A stretch of DNA of 64,000 nt from Pseudomonas californiensis (GTDB lineage: Bacteria; Pseudomonadota; Gammaproteobacteria; Pseudomonadales; Pseudomonadaceae), in contig NZ_JAGTPK010000009.1 in the NCBI RefSeq assembly GCF_021147775.1, positions 1 to 64,000 of the forward strand, read 5' to 3'. A program made the position numbers and the translations under genes. The notes below the pieces were generated by a model. That model saw only the letters and a program-made list of their open reading frames with translations. It was not told where the DNA came from and did no database searches. Positions 8,651 through 17,117 of this stretch are shown one piece after another; position 1 is the stretch's first letter; each line of letters begins with the position of its first letter.

Positions 8651-9841
8651 TCAACTCCTTGCAGGTTGCTCAGTTACTACGCAAGGCGTCTGCCCGGCAG
8701 CGAGCGGCACAGGTATCAGTCGCTGATACAACGCCAGAGCCTGACCAACCACCTGATCCATGTTGTAGTACTTGTAGGTGCCCAGCCGCCCGACGAAGGT
8801 CACGTCGTCGGACTCGTCGGCGAGCGCTTTGTAACGCTTGTACAGATCAGCGTTTTCCTGGCGAGGTATCGGGTAATACGGGTCGCCCTCCGCGCGGGGG
8901 TACTCATACGTCAGGCTGGTTTGGCTGTGCGTCTGGCCGGTCAGATGTTTGTATTCGGTAATGCGGGTATACGGCACACTTTCGTCCGGATAATTGACGA
9001 CCGCTACCGGTTGAAACTGCGGCATGTCCAGCGTCTGGTGCTCAAACCGCAATGAGCGATAAGGCAATTTGCCGTAGCAGTAACCGAAGTACTCGTCGAT
9101 AGGCCCGCAGTAGATCAAGTGCTGGAATTGAACGGCGTCACGCACGTGCGCGAAGTCGACATCCAGCAGCACGTCGATCAGTTCATGGTCGAGCATGCGT
9201 TCGAACATCCTGGTGTAACCGTGCAGGGGCATTTTCTGGAACGAGTCGGTGAAATAACGACTGTCTCGGGTGGTTCGGGTTGGCACACGCGACGTCACGG
9301 ACTTGTCCAATTGCGAGGGGTCCAGCCCCCATTGCTTGCGCGTGTAGCCGCGGAAGAATTTTTCATACAGTTCGCGGCCTACCTGATTGATGACCACATC
9401 TTCAGAGGTTCGGATCATCTCGACGGGTTCGGCGCGTGAGGCCAGAAAGGCTTGCGCCTCTTCCTCGTTCATATTCAGCCCGTACAGGCTGTTCAGGGTG
9501 TCCAGATTGATCGGGATTGGCACCAATTGCCCGTCCACTTTGGCCAGCACGCGATGCTCATAGTCTCGCCACTCGGTGAATCGTGACAGGTACTCGACGA
9601 TACGCTCGGCATTGGTATGAAAGATGTGCGGCCCGTAGCGATGAACCAGCACGCCTGCGCTGTCCAGGTGATCGTAAGCATTGCCCGCGATATGAGGGCG
9701 TCGGTCGATCAGCAGCACTTTCTTGCCTGATTCACCAGCCAGTCTTTCGGCGAGGACGCTCCCCGCAAACCCTGCCCCCACTATCAGATAATCATAGCTC
9801 TGTGGCGCCTGTGTGGCGGCCTCGAAGGTTATTTCACGCAT
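8651..9841 (-). CDS. glf: UDP-galactopyranose mutase
   Basis: A 396-residue flavoenzyme that interconverts UDP-galactopyranose and UDP-galactofuranose. The N-terminal FAD-binding Rossmann motif is VGAGFAGSVLAERL, followed by RRPHIAGNAYD and HRYGPHIFHT, all typical of bacterial Glf. Later YTRKQWG and the Arg-containing RVPTRTTRDSRYF segment match the substrate site. The start at 9841 has AAGGAG upstream and lies 13 bases inside the end of the glycosyltransferase gene, so the pair is coupled. The divergent galE would supply UDP-galactose. The short C-terminal extension after YYNMDQVVGQALALYQ is ordinary. Confidence 0.93.
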   Translation of the reverse strand: MREITFEAATQAPQSYDYLIVGAGFAGSVLAERLAGESGKKVLLIDRRPHIAGNAYDHLDSAGVLVHRYGPHIFHTNAERIVEYLSRFTEWRDYEHRVLAKVDGQLVPIPINLDTLNSLYGLNMNEEEAQAFLASRAEPVEMIRTSEDVVINQVGRELYEKFFRGYTRKQWGLDPSQLDKSVTSRVPTRTTRDSRYFTDSFQKMPLHGYTRMFERMLDHELIDVLLDVDFAHVRDAVQFQHLIYCGPIDEYFGYCYGKLPYRSLRFEHQTLDMPQFQPVAVVNYPDESVPYTRITEYKHLTGQTHSQTSLTYEYPRAEGDPYYPIPRQENADLYKRYKALADESDDVTFVGRLGTYKYYNMDQVVGQALALYQRLIPVPLAAGQTPCVVTEQPARS

Positions 9842-10989
9842 TGGATCTGCTCCTTCATGGCCGCATAGGTCTTGTCCCATGACATGTCAGCGAGTACCGC
9901 GTCTGCCTGACGGGCGAAATCGGAGGGCGCGCTTTTTTTCGCAAGCGCCTCATCCATGGCCAGAGCAAACTGTGCCGCCGTACTGGCAATGCTCACCACG
10001 CCAGAATCGCCGTAGGTTCTCACCACATCGGTGATCGCTGTTGACACCACCGGACAGCCTCCCGCCAGGTATTCGGGGGTCTTGGTCGGGCTGATGAAAC
10101 GAGTGGATTCGTTGATGGCAAACGGCATCAACGCAACGTCCCAGGCAGCGAGATATGCAGGCAACTCGTCATAGGATTTGCCGCCCAGATAATGAATGTT
10201 GGGCAGCCGTGGAAGGATTGAAGGATCTATCTTGACCACAGGACCGATCAACACCAGTTGCCAGTCCGGCCGGGATCTGGCCAGTTCTTCGATCAACTCG
10301 ATGTCAAAGCGCTCATCGATCACACCAAAAAAACCCGCGCGTGGATGCGGTATGTGTTCTTGATCAGCGGGTTCAGCCAACGCGTTGCGGGCGGCGGCAA
10401 AGTGGCGGGTATCAACGCTGCTGGGCATCGCATGGACATTGTCGTGCTGGGTTCGCTTGGCCTCCCAGAGGCTGTAGCCGCCGGTGAACACGACGTCTGC
10501 CCGCGATAGGAGCTCACGCTCCCGGTCCAACAGTTCCGGAGGTGCGCCTTTGAAAGCCGACAGCTCATCCATGCAATCAAAAATCGTCACTCGCGGCCAG
10601 AGATGATCAGTGAACGCCAGGCTCATCGGGGTGAAATACCAGACCGTAAGCTCGCTGGGCGGGTGTCCGTCCAGCCACTCATCCAGCAAATGTCGCTGGG
10701 CCTGATGATTCTGCTCGGCGGTCATGTGATGCGGCAGGTGCGGAACGAGGACAAGCACCCCCGATTCCTGAGGCAACTGTTCAAGCCAACTGTCGGGCGA
10801 ATCAGAATAGACAGGTTCTTCGAAGAACAGCACATCGTAGTCCTGCGCCAGACGCGACATGATGTGCTGGGGCCGCTGATACACAAATCCCCATCTCAAA
10901 TGAGACAGGCACAGCAATACCGGGCGCACACTTTTGCTGAGGTGTTCTGCAGTCGACGGTTCATGGTGCATCGTTTCGAGACGGCTCAT
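9829..10989 (-). CDS. GT-B fold glycosyltransferase
   Basis: A 386-residue glycosyltransferase. The N-terminal half opens RPVLLCLSHLRWGFVYQRPQ, a signature of a pseudomonad GT family often found beside UDP-galactopyranose mutase. The C-terminal half carries SPTKTPEYLAGGCPVVST, the nucleotide-sugar site of GT1/GT4-type enzymes. The longest frame reaches 11103, but ATG 10989 is preceded by AAGGGA at 7 bases and begins where homology should begin. No membrane segment is obvious. It leads the operon GT-glf-glycosidase-exporter. By context it probably transfers galactofuranose, but acceptor and linkage are unknown. Confidence 0.82.
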   Translation of the reverse strand: MSRLETMHHEPSTAEHLSKSVRPVLLCLSHLRWGFVYQRPQHIMSRLAQDYDVLFFEEPVYSDSPDSWLEQLPQESGVLVLVPHLPHHMTAEQNHQAQRHLLDEWLDGHPPSELTVWYFTPMSLAFTDHLWPRVTIFDCMDELSAFKGAPPELLDRERELLSRADVVFTGGYSLWEAKRTQHDNVHAMPSSVDTRHFAAARNALAEPADQEHIPHPRAGFFGVIDERFDIELIEELARSRPDWQLVLIGPVVKIDPSILPRLPNIHYLGGKSYDELPAYLAAWDVALMPFAINESTRFISPTKTPEYLAGGCPVVSTAITDVVRTYGDSGVVSIASTAAQFALAMDEALAKKSAPSDFARQADAVLADMSWDKTYAAMKEQIQCVK

Positions 10990-11393
10990 GAAGGTTCCCT
11001 TTCGTAAGAAGTTCGTATGAAAAGTGTCGGGTTGAATCTGAGGGGCGCCTTCGGAAAGAGCGCTTCGACTGCATTCACTTTCGTGGGAGGCAACTGTGCG
11101 CATGGAGCAGGCGGCAGGCTTGTGCGCTCTTGGAATTATTGAAAAGCCGCTTGCATTGCCGTTCAGTTATCCCGATGAACTGCATGCACCGTTGAGAAAA
11201 AATCGTTGAACTCAGGCTCGCCAAACTTTCCCTAGTCTTAAGCGAATGCTGTTTGGTCCTGCAGTGCGTCACTTCACCCGGTCGATAGGTCCTGATTTTC
11301 GCTCGTACACGCTCCACGCTCCTGCATTCAGGGCCGCGAGGGAGTTGTCGGCATGCCTCGTGTCGAGGCGGCGAAACCAAAGGAAGGACGATC
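10990..11393. promoter_or_regulatory. Divergent promoter region between the glycan operon and galE
   Basis: About 400 bases separate the two divergent transcription units. On the plus strand CTAGTCTTAA (11232-11241) resembles the extended -10 of RpoS-type promoters (CTATACTTAA). It lies about 150 bases before galE, and the region between has no gene. No convincing sigma-54 or AlgU pair was found. The shared region suggests the mutase operon and the epimerase gene are co-regulated, which is inference. Confidence 0.3.
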
Positions 11394-12422
11394 ATGATCC
11401 TAGTGACCGGTGGTGCGGGATACATTGGCGCTCATACAGTGCTGGCGCTGCTTGAACACGGCAACGAGGTTGTCGTACTCGACAACTTGTGCAACAGCTC
11501 CCAGGAAACGCTTGATCGCGTCGCCAATATCACAGGGCGCCATTTGGACTTCATTGCTGGAGACATACGCAACAAGGCAACGCTGAAAGGGCTGTTCGCT
11601 CAGTATCCGATTGACGCCGTGGTGCATTGCGCGGGGCTCAAGGCTGTGGGTGAAAGTGTTCGCGAGCCGTTGCGGTATTTTGAAACCAATGTCAGTGGCA
11701 GCGTGAACCTTTGCCAGGCCATGGCTGAAGCAGGTGTTTTCAACTTGCTGTTCAGTTCATCAGCCACCGTGTACGGCGAATGCGACCGCATGCCGCTGGA
11801 CGAAAATTGTCCCCTGGGTCTCCCGACCAACCCGTACGGGCACTCCAAACTCATGGCTGAACACGTCATGAAAAGTGTTGCGAGTTCAGACCCGCGCTGG
11901 GCGATCGGCCTGCTGCGCTACTTCAACCCGATCGGCGCACATCCTTCCGGCATGTTGGGAGAATCGCCGCGCAATATACCCAATAACCTGCTGCCCTATC
12001 TGCTTCAGGTCGCGAACAGGCAGCGACCAGCACTGCATGTGTTCGGCAAGGACTATCCGACACCAGACGGCACCGGTGTACGCGATTACCTGCACGTCAT
12101 GGACCTTGCTGAAGGGCACCTCTGCGCGCTCGACAACATCCGTAATCAGCGTGGGGTCTCTGTCTGGAACCTCGGCACCGGACGCGGTTATTCGGTGCTG
12201 GAGGTGGTGCGGACTTTCGAACGTATTTCTGGCGTGACCGTTCCGCTGGTATTCGAGCCTCGGCGCTCTGGAGATGTCGCAGCCTGCTGGTCCGACCCGG
12301 AAAAGGCCTGGCGTGACCTGAACTGGCGCGCCCGACATGATCTGACTGCGATGTTGCAGGACGCCTGGCGTTGGCAATGCCTTAACCCGCAAGGCTACCA
12401 AGTGGATGCCATGGTTGGGTGA
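11394..12422 (+). CDS. galE: UDP-glucose 4-epimerase
   Basis: A 342-residue extended SDR enzyme that converts UDP-glucose to UDP-galactose with NAD. The cofactor loop is GGAGYIG (6-12), followed by Asp30 at the end of strand 2. The catalytic triad is visible as SSSATVYG (Ser near 123) and YGHSK (Tyr148, Lys152). Downstream are RYFNPIGAHPSG and the sugar-binding DYLHVMDLAEGH, as in GalE. Length fits the family (about 340). It is transcribed away from the glycosyltransferase-glf operon and would feed UDP-galactose to Glf. A second galE elsewhere in the genome is possible, so this copy may be dedicated to the glycan pathway. Confidence 0.93.
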   Translation: MILVTGGAGYIGAHTVLALLEHGNEVVVLDNLCNSSQETLDRVANITGRHLDFIAGDIRNKATLKGLFAQYPIDAVVHCAGLKAVGESVREPLRYFETNVSGSVNLCQAMAEAGVFNLLFSSSATVYGECDRMPLDENCPLGLPTNPYGHSKLMAEHVMKSVASSDPRWAIGLLRYFNPIGAHPSGMLGESPRNIPNNLLPYLLQVANRQRPALHVFGKDYPTPDGTGVRDYLHVMDLAEGHLCALDNIRNQRGVSVWNLGTGRGYSVLEVVRTFERISGVTVPLVFEPRRSGDVAACWSDPEKAWRDLNWRARHDLTAMLQDAWRWQCLNPQGYQVDAMVG

Positions 12423-12509
12423 CCGGCGGCAATGTTCATGGCTCGCCGGGCCATTTGTCACTGCATCCCCAAACATTCGGAACCGGGCCATACCAGTCCC
12501 TTTCTACCC

Positions 12510-12539
12510 AACACCACTACTTGAAAGAGGTACAGCATC
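12510..12539 (+). promoter_or_regulatory. Leader of the DUF892 gene
   Basis: A GAAAGAGG motif about 10 bases before ATG 12540 serves as ribosome site. Upstream, GGAACCG (12480-12486), a spacer of about 17 bases and TCTAC loosely resemble an AlgU-type extracytoplasmic sigma promoter (GAACTT, spacer, TCTGA). The match is weak and is offered only as a candidate. Confidence 0.25.
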
Positions 12540-13049
12540 ATGGCGACCAAGCACGATAATCTTCTCGACTGGCTGCGCGATGCCCATGCGATGGAAACGC
12601 AAGCCGAAAGCATGCTCAAAGCTCAGGCCGAGCGGCTTGAGCATTATCCCGCCCTGAGAAAACGCATCGAACAGCATCTTGAAGAGACCCATGGACAGAA
12701 ACAGAACCTCGAACTGTGCATCACTCGCCTGGGCAGCAGCCCTTCAACAGTGAAGGACATCGCCGGAAAACTGATGGCATTGGGACAAGCTGCGGGCGGC
12801 ATGTTTAATTCGGATGAAGTCGTCAAAGGAGCCATGAGCGGCTACGTTTTCGAAAACATCGAAATTGCCATGTACACGGTACTCATCGAAGCCGCCAAAC
12901 AGTGCGGCGATACCGAAACCCAAGCGATATGCGAACAGATTCTGCCGCAGGAAGTTGCCATGGCGGATTGGCTGAGGGAGCACCTGCCAGAGCTCACCAA
13001 AGCGTTCCTCAACCGCTCGGAATCACCGAATGTGGAAGCCAAACGCTAA
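12540..13049 (+). CDS. DUF892 ferritin-like stress protein (YciE/YciF family)
   Basis: A 169-residue all-helical protein of the DUF892 family. MATKHDNLLDWLRDAHAME at the N-terminus and the repeated Glu/His positions (ETQAESMLKAQ, HLEETHGQKQ, YVFENIEIAMYTVLIEAA) supply the di-metal ligands of the ferritin-like four-helix bundle. Relatives such as E. coli YciE/YciF are induced by osmotic or general stress and have no proven enzyme activity. It is the first gene of a likely stress cluster, 89 bases before the SRPBCC protein. It ends about 35 bases upstream of no visible terminator, so readthrough is plausible. Confidence 0.85.
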   Translation: MATKHDNLLDWLRDAHAMETQAESMLKAQAERLEHYPALRKRIEQHLEETHGQKQNLELCITRLGSSPSTVKDIAGKLMALGQAAGGMFNSDEVVKGAMSGYVFENIEIAMYTVLIEAAKQCGDTETQAICEQILPQEVAMADWLREHLPELTKAFLNRSESPNVEAKR

Positions 13050-13138
13050 AAAAGATGGAAAAACAGTGAAGTCGAGCGCGTATCACTGAAGTTGCCGCTC
13101 GGCAGTTCCATGCTTTCTGATTCAACGAGGAGTGACTC

Positions 13139-13999
13139 ATGAATCAATCCCCTCTATCCCCTCTGGTCGCCGTGAAGTCTACGACGCGACAACTGAAACA
13201 ACCTGATTTGCGAACGCCTGAGCGTGCCCTGTCGGTTATCGCGGGCAGTCTGCTATTGATCAACGCTCTACGGCGTGGAGGCCTGAGTGGCTGGTTACAA
13301 GCCGCTGCTGGCGCATACAGCCTGATACGTGGTGTGTCAGGGAGCTGCCCGTTGAAACGCGTGCTGATACAGACACCTTTCGAGCAGCATTTTCAGCACA
13401 CGCACGGCTGGAAAGCCAGTGAGGCCATTTCCAGAAGCGTGACCATCGCCCGGCCACTCGATGAAGTCTTCGAGTTTCTCAAACAGCCACAGAATATCGG
13501 CCCGCTTATACCGTGGGTCGATACTCTTGAGTCGCTGGATCCGCACACCAGCAAATGGACCGTACGTGGGCCGTTGGGCCGTACGATCAACTGGACCCTG
13601 CATCTGGACGAGTTCCAGGAAGATTCCATTTTGCGCTGGCACACAGTGCCTGCCGGGAAATGGCAGCACGATATAACGGCACAACTGAAGCCCGCCCCGG
13701 CCAGCCGCGGCACTGAGCTCAAGGTAGTCGCCGTCTGTGAGCCGGCAGGTGGCCCCCTTGGCTATGCGCTCGCGAGCGCCGTGAGCTCATTCAGTGACAA
13801 GGCATTGCTCAACCTTCTGGGCACAATCAAACAACAGCTGGAAACCGGCGAAGTCAGCACCAATGAGATGCGCGCGCAGGAAGTTCGTGACTTCATCTTT
13901 CTGCATGCTCACACCCATGAGAACGGCGAAACGTCTCACTCACAGCGCGATGACGCCGAGCCGCGGCCGCAGTCTGAAATGGAACGGGGGAACATCTGA
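13139..13999 (+). CDS. SRPBCC lipid-binding-fold protein with N-terminal membrane hairpin
   Basis: A 286-residue protein in two parts. Residues about 27-65 (PERALSVIAGSLLLINALRR, then GWLQAAAGAYSLIRGVSG) match the YgaP-like DUF2892 membrane hairpin. Residues about 95-240 form an SRPBCC/polyketide-cyclase (COQ10-like) domain beginning ISRSVTIARPLDEVFEFLKQ and including VRGPLGRTINW and ILRWHTVPAGKW. Such fusions recur in bacterial stress clusters, with the soluble domain likely binding a hydrophobic ligand at the membrane. The stop codon TGA shares its last A with the ATG of the dehydrogenase gene. The ligand is unknown. Confidence 0.8.
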   Translation: MNQSPLSPLVAVKSTTRQLKQPDLRTPERALSVIAGSLLLINALRRGGLSGWLQAAAGAYSLIRGVSGSCPLKRVLIQTPFEQHFQHTHGWKASEAISRSVTIARPLDEVFEFLKQPQNIGPLIPWVDTLESLDPHTSKWTVRGPLGRTINWTLHLDEFQEDSILRWHTVPAGKWQHDITAQLKPAPASRGTELKVVAVCEPAGGPLGYALASAVSSFSDKALLNLLGTIKQQLETGEVSTNEMRAQEVRDFIFLHAHTHENGETSHSQRDDAEPRPQSEMERGNI

Positions 14000-15168
14000 T
14001 GCGAGCACTGACATGGCAAGCACCCAACAGCCTGCAGGTCGACACCGTCGCGGACCCGGCCATCCTCAACCCTAAGGACGCAATCATTCGCGTCAAACTG
14101 TCATCGGTGTGCGGTTCTGATCTTCACTTGCTGGGCGGTTACGTGCCAGCCATGAAACCGGGAGACATCATCGGCCATGAGTTCCTTGGCGAAGTGGTTG
14201 AAACAGGCTCTGCAGTGAAAACTGTCAAGAAAGGCGACACGGTAATCACCATTTCGATCATTGGTTGCGGAAGTTGCGAGCCTTGCAAACGCAGTGATTT
14301 CTCCTGCTGCGACAACTCCAACCCCAACCCATCGACCACCGACATCGCGTATGGCCAGCCCTGCTGCGGCATCATCGGCTACAGCCATGCATTCGGCGGC
14401 TACGCGGGCAGTCATGCAACCTACGTGCGGGTCCCGTTCGCTGATGTAAACCTTTTCAACGTGCCTGAAGGCGTTCGGGATGAGCAGGCATTGTTCGTTT
14501 CCGACGCTGCACCCACGGGTTACTTCGCTGCTGACAATGCCGACATACAACCCGGTGATGTTGTCGCGGTGTGGGGTTGCGGTGGTGTCGGGCAGATGGC
14601 GATCCGCAGCGCATTTCTGATGGGCGCTGAACAGGTAATCGCAATTGATCGCTACCCCGATCGCCTGCGTCTGGCGCAAGAGAAAGGCGGTGCTACCGTC
14701 ATCAACTATGAAACCACCAACGTCCACGAGGCGTTGCTGGAGCTGACTGGCGGGCGCGGGCCTGATCGCTGCATCGATTGCGTCGGTATGGAAGCGCATG
14801 GCACCGAAGTCGATTATGCCTACGACAAGGCCAAGCAGTTGCTGCGCCTGCACACCGAAAGGGGCACCGTATTGCGCCAGGCGATCAGGGCATGCCGCAA
14901 GGGTGGGACGGTATCGGTAGTCGGGGTGTATGGCGGGTTGCTGGACAAATTCCCGATGGGCGCAATCGTCAACAAGGCGCTGACCCTGCGCTCGGGCCAG
15001 CAGCCCGGTCAGCGCTATGCGCCAACTCTGTTCAAGCACATTCAGGAAGGTGAGCTTGATCCTTCGTTTCTGCTGACGCACTTGATGAGCCTGGAGGATG
15101 CACCCAAAGGCTATGACATGTTCAAGGAGAAGTCGGACCAGTGCCTGCGAGCGGTGTTCAGACCCTGA
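13999..15168 (+). CDS. Zinc-dependent alcohol/formaldehyde dehydrogenase
   Basis: A 389-residue medium-chain dehydrogenase. Catalytic zinc ligands are Cys38 and His60-Glu61 (SSVCGSDLH, GHEFLGE). The structural-zinc loop is GCGSCEPCKRSDFSCCD, and the NAD-binding loop is VAVWGCGGVGQMAIRSA. Length and the extended loop around CCGIIGYSHAFGGYAG place it near glutathione-independent formaldehyde dehydrogenases rather than the ~340-residue ethanol enzymes. The start overlaps the SRPBCC stop by one base, so the two are translated together. The true substrate is not fixed by sequence; a stress-related aldehyde is likely. Confidence 0.87.
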   Translation: MRALTWQAPNSLQVDTVADPAILNPKDAIIRVKLSSVCGSDLHLLGGYVPAMKPGDIIGHEFLGEVVETGSAVKTVKKGDTVITISIIGCGSCEPCKRSDFSCCDNSNPNPSTTDIAYGQPCCGIIGYSHAFGGYAGSHATYVRVPFADVNLFNVPEGVRDEQALFVSDAAPTGYFAADNADIQPGDVVAVWGCGGVGQMAIRSAFLMGAEQVIAIDRYPDRLRLAQEKGGATVINYETTNVHEALLELTGGRGPDRCIDCVGMEAHGTEVDYAYDKAKQLLRLHTERGTVLRQAIRACRKGGTVSVVGVYGGLLDKFPMGAIVNKALTLRSGQQPGQRYAPTLFKHIQEGELDPSFLLTHLMSLEDAPKGYDMFKEKSDQCLRAVFRP

Positions 15169-15175
15169 CGCAATC

Positions 15176-15201
15176 AGGCGAGGCTGACAGCAGCCTCGCC
15201 T
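15176..15201. terminator. Hairpin terminator between convergent genes
   Basis: AGGCGAGGCTG (15176-15186), a 4-base loop ACAG and CAGCCTCGCCT (15191-15201) form a perfect 11-bp stem just after the dehydrogenase stop at 15168. No T-run follows on either strand. It sits between convergent genes and could serve both. Confidence 0.55.
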
Positions 15202-15255
15202 GGAGCATGAGGGTCAGCGCGTTTGACGGCTCGAACAGGGCTCGAACAGTTTGCC

Positions 15256-15804
15256 TCAGACGATCCACGTGTTGACCAGCAGACCATCCTTGCCACTCAC
15301 CGGATCGACTTCTGGCGTTGGCACCTTGGCGATTCTTTCTAAAGACTGATCATGGATGGAAGGATCAATTCGCTGGATATCGTAGTCTTCCTGACCTTTC
15401 GGATAGGCACCCACGACCAGAAAGTCCTCGCTTTGCTCACTGCGGCAATGCCCTGTGCCAGCTGGCAGGATAATCACATCTCCAGCTTTGACATGCATAT
15501 CGCTGCCATGCTCGCCCCCGAGCCGAAGCGTGGCACTCCCGCTCGCGACGCCCAGAACTTCATGCGCAGTCGAATGATAGTGATGATAGTCGAACACCCC
15601 GTCACGCCAGAGTGGCGACCACCTGTTCTGTTGGAACAGTGTTTCGAATGCCGCTGCTGCGTCCACCCCGTCACCGATTGACAGCTCGTAAATCAGCACC
15701 GGGAACGGGCTGTTGGGTGTCACGCCGTCGTCTTCGAAAAAGATGACGTGCGGCACCAGCAGTGAACACTCCTGATGATTAAAGCTGCCGTCCAGCTTGG
15801 TCAT
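15256..15804 (-). CDS. Cupin-domain protein (YjlB-like)
   Basis: A 182-residue single-cupin protein. Cupin motif 1 is seen as HHYHSTAHEVLGVASG (His residues plus Glu as metal ligands), followed by GDVIILPAGTGH as motif 2. Flanking segments such as FFEDDGVTPNSPFPVLIYE and VGAYPKGQEDYDI fit the YjlB-like family of uncharacterised bacterial cupins. It is cytoplasmic, with no signal peptide. TGCAACCTCC upstream on the minus strand gives a good GGAGG ribosome site. It is transcribed alone. A sugar or small-molecule isomerase/dioxygenase role is possible but undetermined. Confidence 0.8.
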   Translation of the reverse strand: MTKLDGSFNHQECSLLVPHVIFFEDDGVTPNSPFPVLIYELSIGDGVDAAAAFETLFQQNRWSPLWRDGVFDYHHYHSTAHEVLGVASGSATLRLGGEHGSDMHVKAGDVIILPAGTGHCRSEQSEDFLVVGAYPKGQEDYDIQRIDPSIHDQSLERIAKVPTPEVDPVSGKDGLLVNTWIV

Positions 15805-15877
15805 GTTGCAACCTCCTTTGACTGAATGAGTGAGGCGTCACAGTACAAAGACGCATATATTTGAAGCCGTGACCCTT

Positions 15878-16729
15878 TCAAGGCGCCGAAGAACGGCTGT
15901 TGGTACCGCCCTCCTCGCTTTGCGCAGGTGTTGCAGGATGATGATGCAAGGCTGCGCCCGTCGGGTCGGGAATCTGGATAACCTTTCCTTGCATCCAGGC
16001 ATTCGCGCCCGGCAGAACTGGCTCTGGTGTGATGTCTTTGCGTGACTCACGTTTTTGCTCACTGTCCACGCCCATGCGTGCATCGCGATCCTTGATCATT
16101 TGCGGGTCGGCCTGACCATCAGCGGTAAACCCCATCATCAATTGAGGCACTCCCAGCGGCAGACGTCTGTCCTTGTCGGTATGCCACGTGTGCCAGGTTT
16201 TGCCGTAGGTATTCACCAACTTGTTCATCAACGCGTGTTCGGCGGCCTGCGGCATACCCGGCGCGATCAATTGTCCGGACGTCACTTCATGGGAGTGGCT
16301 GTGCCAGTACGCCTTTTCTTCCGCGGGGAGTCCTTCGAACAGCTTCGCGCTGATGATGTACTCCACGCCCATCAGGTGCGCATCCTTGACGTTGCCGTCG
16401 TAGATCACGCACTGGATGACCTCCTCATTGAGGATCGAGCAGTAGTGATGCGCTTCCATCTGCGAAGCCTGAGTGCCGCTGTAAAAGTGAAAGCCGTCGA
16501 GGTAAGTATTCAGCTCATTCAGGGGCGCCCTGGATTGCAACGCATCAGCCCCCGTTTCCAGCACTTTGGTGGAGACTTGTTTGTCCGATCCGGGCGACTC
16601 AACCGGCGGGCGAGTGTCGTCACCGCCGCAGGCTGAAAGTACGCCCGCCAGCAAAGCCATAGCCGCGGCCTGAATCGCAGGTGGCACGTTGCGTTGAATA
16701 TGAGCGCCGGGATTGTCCTGATAACTCAT
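15878..16729 (-). CDS. DUF1264/OBAP-family lipoprotein, His-rich
   Basis: A 283-residue predicted outer-membrane lipoprotein. It has a hydrophobic N-terminus with lipobox LSAC (Cys34) followed by GG, so Lol export is expected. The mature part matches DUF1264, related to plant oil-body-associated proteins: LNTYLDGFHFYSG, HHYCSILNEEVIQCVIYDG and GVEYIISAKLFEGLP. It is rich in paired His (YWHSHSHE, WHTWHTD, LHHHP), suggesting metal binding. ATG 16729 overlaps the metallothionein stop as ATGA, so the two proteins are co-translated. The much longer frame upstream is a shadow. No function is established in bacteria. Confidence 0.8.
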   Translation of the reverse strand: MSYQDNPGAHIQRNVPPAIQAAAMALLAGVLSACGGDDTRPPVESPGSDKQVSTKVLETGADALQSRAPLNELNTYLDGFHFYSGTQASQMEAHHYCSILNEEVIQCVIYDGNVKDAHLMGVEYIISAKLFEGLPAEEKAYWHSHSHEVTSGQLIAPGMPQAAEHALMNKLVNTYGKTWHTWHTDKDRRLPLGVPQLMMGFTADGQADPQMIKDRDARMGVDSEQKRESRKDITPEPVLPGANAWMQGKVIQIPDPTGAALHHHPATPAQSEEGGTNSRSSAP

Positions 16730-16950
16730 GGCGAAATCGGGTCGCTGGCGGGAAAGGTTTCTTCGAGCGCATCGTCGAGCTTTTCTTCCCCGATTTTTTC
16801 GCAGTGGCAGCCGGAGGATTCGCACGGCTCGCCATTCGGGTGATGGTCGGCACACGCCGGGCAGCAGAAGCGCTGGCCATCACGCTCAACGGCACTGTCA
16901 CGTCGGGTTGAGCAATCGCACCGCTCGCAGGCACAGGTTTCATCGGTCAT
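16726..16950 (-). CDS. pmtA: Bacterial metallothionein (PmtA-type)
   Basis: A 74-residue metal-binding protein with ten Cys (6, 8, 11, 13, 29, 30, 33, 43, 48, 50) and His 36, 37 and 49. The pattern CACERCDC, FCCPAC and CESSGCHC is that of pseudomonad metallothioneins in the SmtA fold, which bind zinc, cadmium or copper in a cluster plus a separate site. The acidic C-terminal tail (EKLDDALEETFPASDPISP) is longer than in cyanobacterial SmtA, as seen in Pseudomonas. AAGGAGA lies upstream of ATG 16950; the longer frame to 17088 is rejected. It overlaps the DUF1264 lipoprotein by 4 bases. Confidence 0.92.
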   Translation of the reverse strand: MTDETCACERCDCSTRRDSAVERDGQRFCCPACADHHPNGEPCESSGCHCEKIGEEKLDDALEETFPASDPISP

Positions 16951-17117
16951 GGGCTTCTCCTTGGTGAGGCTGGTCGGGTTGTTCAGCTCATGATTTTTTG
17001 AAGCAGGCTTGCGCGGATAGTTGTCGGGAATTGCTTCAATCACCGACAAACGGTGTGATGCGAGTGACCCGGTGAAAACATCCAGCATCGAACTACCTGT
17101 TCCCCACAGGCTGTCCC

